From Acanthosoma haemorrhoidale (Eukaryota; Arthropoda; Insecta; Hemiptera; Acanthosomatidae), in the NCBI GenBank assembly GCA_930367205.1, contig OV884009.1:36093841-36157840 (forward strand): a stretch of DNA of 64,000 nt. Direction: 5' to 3'. The notes below the pieces were generated by a model. That model did no database searches. It was given only the letters and a program-made list of their open reading frames with translations, and was not told the origin of the DNA. A program made the translations under genes and the position numbers. Positions 56,805 to 64,000 of the stretch are shown here, in pieces. Each line of letters starts with the position of its first letter. Positions within the stretch are counted from its first letter, which is position 1.

Positions 56805-57780
56805 GTCCTGCATCCCATCCTGTGCAACCTATTCACCGCTATCCACACCCAATACCTTTTTGGCAACATATGCAGATGACACTGGAGTCCTGTCATACCA
56901 CCTAGATCCCGATGCAGCATTCCATAACCTTCCCACCTTGATGAGACCGAGTATAGGTGCAACCAATGGCAGATAAAAGTTAATGAAGCAAAAAAGCTCA
57001 CATTACCTTTACCATCTGCCACAAGTCCTGTCCACTAGTTTTTTTTTTAATGTCATCCCTCTTCCTGTATCCAAAACAGTAAGGTATTTAGGCTAACATC
57101 TCAACACAAAGCTGACATCGAACCCACACACGAGGCTGAAAAGACAAGAATTAAACAGACGCTTTGGACAACTATATAGGCTACTTCGAAGGACATCCCA
57201 TCTTTCAATAGAAAACAAATTATCAATTTGCAAAGTTATATTAAATCCTCTCAATCAGAAGTCCTGAGAACAATAGTTAATTCCCCTTATTACGTCAGCA
57301 ACAAAACCCTTCATAACGATCTCAATAAACCCTACATTCTTGAGCTCATCCCTTCTAAGTTCATGAAAATTCCATCCGAAGTCGATTAATCCTATCCAAC
57401 CACCCTAATCCGCTAGCACAGTCATTAAACTGCGCTATACATCCCTATAATCCTCCTCGGGGGCTAAAGCGGAAGTGGCCACGTGCCCTGCTATAACCAG
57501 ACACCTGACAGTGGGATTCCTGGCAATGGGGAGTTTCTCCAATCGTCTCCTGAGCGTCTGTGGCTCTAGTGCTCTAGGTCAGCCTCCACTGGCTCGTATT
57601 TAATGAACCGTGAGGGACTTCCCAAGACTCCGCTTCCTCTTTCGCAAGCAAGGGAGGTGACAACATATGAATGAGCGAGTGAATGAAGAACTGTAAATAT
57701 GGTATGTATGTGAACATTGATCACAATTACTTATTGTTCAATAAGTCAGATTGTAATTTTATCGCGATAAACATTGCTGT
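56805..57780 (+). mobile_element. LINE-A copy 15, longest copy, with RT catalytic motif
   Basis: Plus-strand Jockey-type LINE fragment starting inside the RT palm. TFLATYADDTGVLSYHLDPD carries the YADD motif at 56869-56880; the two aspartates bind the catalytic metal in reverse transcriptases. KVNEAKK-like codons, a T-run insertion near 57040, KLTSNPHTRLKRQELN, LYRLLRRTSHLSIENK, then a deletion of the KPIWTYG region near 57245 follow. TIVNSPYYVSNKTLHN precedes the broken C-terminus. The 3' UTR is deleted in the middle (GTGACAACA joins ATGAATGAGC) and ends TTATCGCGATAAACATTG. Stops and frameshifts make it dead. The Jockey assignment is based on motif order. Confidence 0.88.
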
Positions 57781-58704
57781 TATTGTAAACCTTTCTTCAT
57801 TTAAGTTATTATTAAGTACCAGTTTATGAACTAATTCCCAATAAGATCATTAGTAGAGTTGTTTTGATAGTGTTAATGGAAAAATATGAGTAAGTATGCC
57901 TATTTAATGGAGCGTAAAGGAAGTTGAGGAAAGTCACCTGAAACTAGGACTGGGGCTTATTTTGACAAAAGCGAAGACATTGTGTAACGAAGGGCCAGTG
58001 CAGGAGACGGCCTCAATTAGGGCTGCTGCGGCCGGCCACCGAAATAAATTAGGATCAGAGCTTGTTTGTAATTAGCGGCTTGCTGGGACCGGGGGCTTAA
58101 CCTTTAGTGGCTCACAACAAATTACACAAAACTATAGCTGCCAGCTCTTCATTTCGCCGCCCACCTCGCTCAATTTTCAAATATACAGGCAAGCAGGAAA
58201 CTTCGTCTCAATATTTCAAAATAACTAATAAATAACAGCGGGCTACAGCCACATCAAATATTTCATGTACTCAGTTCCCCGTATTCGGCAAATAAAACAA
58301 ACATATTTGACATAGCATCCAGGCAATTATTTTACATAGCTAGCCCAAATATATTGAAATGATATTTTTATGAACAAATTATATTTATTTATTAGGATTT
58401 GGTTGATTTTCAGGGAGTGAGTTATCAGTTATCTGTATAATGTTCAGGACCTGGTCAGGTCGCAAGGATCCAATAATGCCCCTTGGACGATATGAAGAAT
58501 ACACTATTATAGTAGGTGTACGTTACCAATAAATAGTACGACGCGGATTTGTCTCGGTGGGAGCTTAGATATAGGAGCGTGCTTTCAAAAAGCAGTTTCG
58601 GATCCTCCGTTAATGCCCACCTCCTTGCTTCGTAAAACATCCATTCTAACTGATGATAGGATGGAGATTAACAAAGAGAGTCAGACACTGACAGGAAACG
58701 AATC
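57781..58704. other. Unassigned stretch with GC-richer island 57900-58180
   Basis: The island contains CTGCTGCGGCCGGCC, several AATTAG/TAATTA homeodomain-like words and no frame. Its contrast with the AT-rich flanks suggests a constrained noncoding element, or an old repeat. No gene recognised in the rest. Confidence 0.35.
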
Positions 58705-58785
58705 AGTTTTACAACGTCTTACTGTTTTATTGTTTTATTTTAAATTGCAAAAATAACTCCTCGGACTAGTGCATACTCTATGGAA
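58705..58785 (+). repeat. Dispersed repeat B, copy 3 (degraded)
   Basis: TTTTATTGTTTTATTTTAAA then AACTCCTCGGACTAGTGCAT follow the order of copy 2's final third. Followed at 58830-58870 by a TATA-like ATATTTAAGG and CCCTTTGGCATGTTGTC, which resembles TCTTTAGGGCATATTGTCCT at 60900. Low certainty. Confidence 0.3.
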
Positions 58786-59032
58786 TTGACCTGGAACCTG
58801 AGTCGATAGCATGGAAGGTTGACCTGCGAATATATTTAAGGGAGCTCTCGGCCCTTTGGCATGTTGTCTTGACCCTTGCTAAGTAGTTTTCAAGTCGATA
58901 GTTGACTTCAGTACGCATTTAGAAGTGTTCCGTAGTTTTAGGAACCGAAGTCCAGCGCATTGGTCGTACCCAGAGTCTTATTCCGGCTTAAGTATTTACA
59001 AATAAAATAACCTGTATGTCAATGTATATAGT
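58786..59032. other. Spacer, possibly LTR-like
   Basis: GC-moderate; see the TATA-like word noted for repeat B copy 3. Otherwise unassigned. Confidence 0.25.
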
Positions 59033-59322
59033 TCTTTATTTTGCTTAAATTAGAATCTTCCTCCTAAGGCAATAAGTAATTGAGATAAATGAGTCCACAT
59101 GTTTGTCACCTCCCTCGCATGCGAAAGAGGAGCGGAGTCTTGGTAAGTCCTCCACGCTCCTCCGTCAGCCGCGTCACCGGATACGAGCCAGTGGAGGCTG
59201 ACGAAGAGCGCGAGAGCCACAGACGTTCAGGACATGATTTGAGAAACTGGCCATTGCCAGGGCTGCCACTGTCGCGCATTTATAGCAGGTCACGAGGCCA
59301 CTGTCGTTTCAGCCTCCGAGGA
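59033..59322 (-). mobile_element. LINE-A copy 16
   Basis: Minus-strand copy: AGGCAATAAGTAATTGAGAT, an internal deletion joining it to TCCACATG, the CACCTCCCTCGCATGCGAAA block, CACGCTCCTCCGTCAGCC, and TAGCAGGTCACGAGGCCACT. It ends at the RT C-terminus. The 177-codon plus-strand frame starting at 59089 runs antisense through this copy and then into unrelated sequence. Confidence 0.85.
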
Positions 59323-61019
59323 AAAACCCCCCTATGCTTCAACAGCATGAAGCTACACGTGCAAATCCAACTCAATTACTTACAACACCCCCCAATTCAA
59401 GAATTTGACCCTTCTCAAACTCAAATATGTTTCAATAAAACAATAGTTTCTGAAAATCCACTAATACGGGAGATTAATAACTACAGCAAAATTTCTCTCA
59501 CGAGATATAAGATCCAAACATCTGATGCTAAATTAAAATTTTCTGTTGCATTTAGACTAGGGATTCCACAATCCAAGTTCGAAAAAGGTCAAATATATTT
59601 TTTGTGCACAATAAGTAAGTAAATAACAATCTTGATCACGATCTCCTTAAAGATTATTTAATTAGTAAATATCTCTTTTGTTGTTGTTGTTTGCTTTTTT
59701 TTCTTGAGTAGGTCTTTAGTTTATTTCAACTATTAAGACATCCTTCTTAACCTAATATTTAAATTTTTTTGTAAACACACAAACCATTATGTTAAAACAA
59801 ATATCATGGGAAGGGTACCGGGACATGTAATAATAATGTTCCACCGATGGGTAAATATAATATCCCTATTGTAACTAGATGAAACAATCTATATGCCAAG
59901 GTTGATATTGTCTTTACGTACGGTATTTCAACTTATAATAACAGTTGCGAGGGTGTTTCAAGGGGTTTGTAAACATAGCAATGAGTTTTCGTTAGCAATT
60001 ACGTCGCCTGTTTACGCAATAGATGAAACTGACACCGTAGAAGCTCGACTCGAGCATGTTCATACCTGAAAAAGTCTAAATAGCTCAATAAATACGCCAC
60101 TGCGACTGCATTTATAGTTTTATAACTTTTTAAATGTTATAAACGTGCGGTTTTTACCTGCGAGTAGTTTGTATCGATTTTAAGGGTGTAATAAGTTACA
60201 TTCTTAAAGAACAAGTATACAATATAGTTGGAAAAAATATCGAGACTTCTCGCCAAGTTTATTTGTTTTGTTATTGCTTCTATGTTACAATTAATAATTA
60301 ATTGATATGTGTTTTGTTCAAATAAATCCACTCATCTTATATAATCAAGAAAAGGTTTTGGCGACTAATGCTTCACAATATGAAATTGTTTGATCTGTTG
60401 ATATTGGCGTACAGTAATTTCATGTTTTTCAGCCGATGTTAATGAAAAACTGCATAAACAAAGAGTGGAAAAAACGATGTGGAAAACGTATTTGACTTTT
60501 GAACTCTCTCAGGTCACTGTTATGAGTTTAGTTTAGTTTAGCCAACTGACAGTAAAAACCGAATGTTGAACTTCCTGGAACCAATTTTTTATCAAGTTAT
60601 ATTATTTTTTATAACGACCATGATGGTTGGCACAAACCGCAGACATAAATCTTCTTTCCATACAATTCAAATAATTGAACTGGAAAAACATTTATCTTAT
60701 CAGTTAAAAGGAATCATTTCCTTTACATTTTGTTTTGAACATATATTGTATAGAATCATATATACTCTAATCATAATTTTAGATTACAAATATATTTATT
60801 TATTAGAAGTAGGTTGATTTCAAGAGAGTGAGTTGTCCGGTTGAAACCCCTTGCATCAGGTTGCGATTTATATGTCTAATATACTAGTTTGGAGCCTTGA
60901 GTCTTTAGGGCATATTGTCCTCTACAGCACCCTCCACCCTCGACTCCATCGGTATTTATAACTTCTGACCTTGTCAAAGCAACACGTCCCTCAGTACAGA
61001 TTAGACTGAAGTGTTTAAT
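59323..61019. other. Unassigned AT-rich stretch
   Basis: The tail of the antisense frame ends at 59622. A further 84-codon frame at 60563-60817 is hydrophobic and low in complexity. No gene supported. Confidence 0.35.
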
Positions 61020-61145
61020 GGTTATTTCAGGTACAATATCATACTAAATTCTATAATTTAGTCGAAATTTTATAATTGTATCGTTAAATTTCATATGCAA
61101 TATTTTATTTTTCTGACTGAACCAGCGCGCATACAGATTTGATGC
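61020..61145 (+). repeat. Dispersed repeat B, copy 4 (degraded)
   Basis: TTATAATTGTATCGTTAAAT, TTCATATGCAAT, then CTGAACCAGCGCGCATACAG follow the order of copies 1 and 2 with AT-rich insertions. Confidence 0.3.
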
Positions 61146-61520
61146 CCACAAAACACTACAAAATCCCCGATCAATGCTTCAGTAGGTAATTTTTGCCTTC
61201 AGGAAACATTAGGGGTTGTTAATTATGTTGACAACATAGACCCATCCTTTAACTATTATCCCTGTTCTATACTTTTTCTAAGGTACGTCAAATAATATTA
61301 CACCTCTTCGAGAAGAATGATTCATTGCACAAATTCACTCATCACAAATAAGACAGCTAAGCTAGAGAGAGGAAATGTCATTAATGACAGCCCTGTAGAA
61401 AAAAGAGCAATACTCCAATATATATATATAGTTTTGATAAAACAATTAAGCTAATAAAATTTATCCTGTTAGTAATTGAAAAGTTTCCCCCGGGCTAATG
61501 GAAGGTTTAGCCGCTAACGA
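61146..61520. other. Spacer
   Basis: Short TA run at about 61419-61431. Nothing recognised. Confidence 0.3.
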
Positions 61521-61680
61521 CTGAATGGGGTGGGGTGGGGGGTGGTGTTGATTCGGAACAGGGGCGGGACAATGCGCCACCCATCCATCATTTAATCCAT
61601 TCCTTTGTCATTCCTGCCGGTGTGTTCCTCTCGTTCCACCAAATGACCCTGTCAAGGTGCCCCCCCCTTCCCCCCACCCA
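61521..61680 (+). other. G-rich quadruplex-prone tract followed by C-runs
   Basis: GAATGGGGTGGGGTGGGGGG begins near 61523, with further G-runs following, enough to form a G-quadruplex on the plus strand. At 61660-61679 the strand switches to C-runs (CCCCCCC, then TTCCCCCCACCC). No frame. Possibly a regulatory block. Confidence 0.5.
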
Positions 61681-63362
61681 AAAATATTATTAAAAATATG
61701 ATTAATCTATCCCCGTGCATATATTAAACAATTTAGTAGCGTCGTGTTTAATGTGACCTGGCTTTTATAATGACATCCCTCTTCAGGAAGTATGATGAAA
61801 AGGAGAGCTACATAAATTTCCAGTGTAACGTTCGAAAACATCTCTCTGCGTCTTTTTTGCAAAAAAATAAATTCCTGGAAATACCCTTAAGTTTCGTTTT
61901 TGTATGGATATTCGTTCGTAAAATTTTGTTCTTGTTGTCATAATTTATTTAAAAACCACTAGAAAACCAAATAATGTACATAAAGATAAATCAATTACAA
62001 TTGTACTGGCTGTAAATACCATAACAAATTACTGACTAAAAATGTTCACTCAAAATGACACTATCACACTCAATGAAAAAAACTAATAGGCAAGTGAAAC
62101 ATTCATAGGCACCATCGTCGACCATTTAGAATGGAGATAAGAATGAGTATAAAAAATATGAGTACACGAAACGAAATTGCATCAGGATTAAGTAAGCAAA
62201 TAAAATATTCAAATCTTTTAGCGAAAAATTCCTATTATTGATGCGATGTCCTGTTTGTTGAAAGTGTTTATATTCTATTTAGTTATATTTCTGCACATCA
62301 ATAATTTTTTTTTAATTTATTACTTTTTAAATTTTTTTTTTTTTTAATTCGAATACATCTTTTTTCGAAAGTTGGTATTGTTGTTTCTTATACGTACTAA
62401 CAATTTCAGTAGCCGGTGTGAAGATATCTTTTAATTTTGTATTTATCTGCTTGACAAATAACTAACGATTGTTAATTTTTAAGCGTTTATTTACGCTGTA
62501 TGTTATTTACGCTTCCATTGCCAAGGGTGTGTCATCGGCATCCTACCGAGCGCCATCCGTTTCCTATTTGAGTCAAAATGTTAAGAACATAAGAAGTTAC
62601 GCCTTATACGCGTTATAGAATGTAAATTTAAATAAATTAAGACAAATGATTGAAATTGACAGTATGGTTAGTTTTCAGGTGGCTTGAAGGTATATTGGCT
62701 TGGAGAATATCCTGATACACTACCAAAACAAAAACAATTTTTTTTTATTGACTAGCCAGAGTATTGCTTGATGATATGAAATGATGCTCAAAAAATTTAA
62801 TTTTGTATCATAGGCTTGATAATATCTGGTGTGGTTTCAGAAAATATAAAAGCAGGAGTAACGGGGAAAATCCAGCCCACTATCTGCTTAGAACCCTCCC
62901 CCAAAGGAATCAAGTTGAATAATTCGTCAACTAGACTTCCCTGCTGCGATTAAAAATATATATAATTTACCTAATCAGGGCAGGTTTAAACAAATTCATT
63001 AATTATAATTTAGTAAACAACTAATAGACAAACGGGAGTGAAGGGTGGATCTCTGTGGGGCTAAATAAACTGCCTACGTAATTGGCAAGGAGGCCGCCAG
63101 CGCCAAGTTTAAAAACTTTTTAAACAAGCCTCCCTCGCCCTGACCATTTATTCTCAGCCGATTTCACGGCAACACTTTTCGAGTCGTTTGTAGGTAAATC
63201 TGCTAACTGGAGTTCTCGGCGTCGGCTACTCGTGTAATTTATTCGCTCCTACCGTTGTTACTTCAAGCACATGGCTTATTACCTTTATTTATTTTATATA
63301 GGTACATACAAGCGACCAACGGTAAGTTAATGATGAGTTTATATCTCGTATTTATCTTTATA
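61681..63362. other. Unassigned stretch with GC-richer island 63020-63250
   Basis: AT-rich until about 63020. The island has a perfect inverted repeat GTTTAAAAA-C-TTTTTAAAC (63107-63125) between GC-rich segments and a TACGTAATTGGC word. No frame; possible conserved noncoding element. Confidence 0.35.
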
Positions 63363-63412
63363 GATTTGTAATTATGGTATGAATATGATATTTTATCACA
63401 ATTATCTATTTT
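63363..63412 (+). mobile_element. LINE-A copy 17, short 3' fragment
   Basis: GATTTGTAATTATGGTATGA then TATTTTATCACAATTATCTA match the LINE-A segment just before its 3' end. About 50 bases. Confidence 0.6.
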
Positions 63413-63589
63413 TATCAATATTCATTTAAATAAATCTTCCTGAAACAAACTGTTTAAACCACAGTCATATATTATTAGAGATGGGATTTTTGTGTTTCCA
63501 CATATTCTTTTCCAAGACTTATACATTCTTGTTTATGCTCCCTTGGTGCATTTCGAGATATTTTAAAAGTTAAATATACAACAACAAAC

Positions 63590-64000
63590 TTTGCGATCTT
63601 GGAAAGTCCCCCACGCTCGCTAGAGCCACAGACACTCAGGACATGATTGAAGAAACTAGCCTTTGCCAGGACTCCTGCTGTCACGTATTTATAGCAGGTC
63701 ACCTTGGTCACTGCCGCTATAGTCTCCGAGGAGGATTGTAGGGATGTGAGGCGCATTGTAATTGCTGCCGATGGAATTAGGGTGGTCGATGGAACTACAT
63801 TAACTTGGAAGCGATGAGTTCCACAATGTAAAGTATACTAAGATCGTTATGAATGGTTTAGTCGCTGATGTAATGAAGGCTATTAGCTATTGAACTCGGA
63901 ACTTTTGGTTTAAAGGATTAGATACACTTGATGTTCCACTATTTTGCTGTCTCCCATAGCTCTATTCCGTTTGTCCAGATTTGCTTTAGAATAACTTTGT
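63590..64000 (-). mobile_element. LINE-A copy 18, runs off the window
   Basis: Minus-strand copy. It starts in the UTR (CTTGGAAAGTCCCCCACGCT, deleted up to AGAGCCACAGACACTCAGGA) and continues through the stop region TTATAGCAGGTCACCTTGG. The complement of the RT C-terminus then runs to the complement of PIWTNGIELW-type codons at 63945-63985. It is cut by the window end, so upstream RT may continue outside. The 93-codon minus-strand frame (63756-63475) covers its UTR and is not a gene. Confidence 0.87.

Noticed and set aside
59089..59622. 177-codon plus-strand open frame
   Set aside because: The first 80 codons are antisense to LINE-A copy 16 and the rest has no motif. The frame exists by chance.
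1..64000. CRISPR array, operon or prophage
   Set aside because: No regularly spaced short repeats, no gene clusters and a clear eukaryotic transposon content.

Overview
The window looks like arthropod, probably insect, nuclear DNA. It is AT-rich, with long poly-A/T and AT-dinucleotide tracts, no bacterial gene density, no operons and no long intact reading frames. It carries decayed eukaryotic transposons: Jockey-type LINEs, another LINE type, mariner, P element, Penelope-like elements, tRNA-derived SINEs and LTR-like blocks. I could not fix the species. No host protein-coding gene is supported, so it is best read as a gene desert or a very large intron rich in repeats.

The dominant repeat is one LINE, called LINE-A here, of the Jockey type. 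At least 18 copies lie on both strands, nearly all truncated to the 3' untranslated region with or without the last part of the reverse transcriptase (RT). The most informative copies are at 56805-57780 (has the YADD catalytic motif), 52849-53561 (127 open codons to the natural stop), 45843-46605, 16731-17573 (carries a nested insertion with a 12-bp target duplication) and 63590-64000 (runs off the window). Two pairs of copies face each other at 43.9-44.3 kb and 45.6-46.1 kb and would fold back if transcribed.

Layout: 0.3-0.7 kb LTR-like block; 1.8-3.6 kb mariner remnant beside P-element-like transposase fragments in inverted arrangement; 4.4 kb LINE-B tail; 6.3-10.2 kb three LINE-A copies, a Penelope-like fragment and a SINE; 14.2 kb diverged Jockey RT fragment; 16.1-17.6 kb SINE plus LINE-A with nested insert; 19.3-23.2 kb LINE-C, LINE-A and the best-preserved SINE; 24.6 kb SINE; 27.2-31.1 kb a mosaic of local direct repeats with a second LTR-like block and a poly-A insertion; 33.8-37.3 kb LINE-A copies; 40.1-41.7 kb LINE-B with an AG microsatellite tail, a SINE and LINE-C; 43.5 and 53.7-54.2 kb fragments of multicopy arthropod protein families; 55-61 kb LTR-like repeats and a GC-richer island; 61.5 kb a G-rich tract; 63.0 kb another island.

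These are independent insertions at different stages of decay, not cooperating genes. All family names come from reading translations by eye and recalling family motifs; none was checked by a search.
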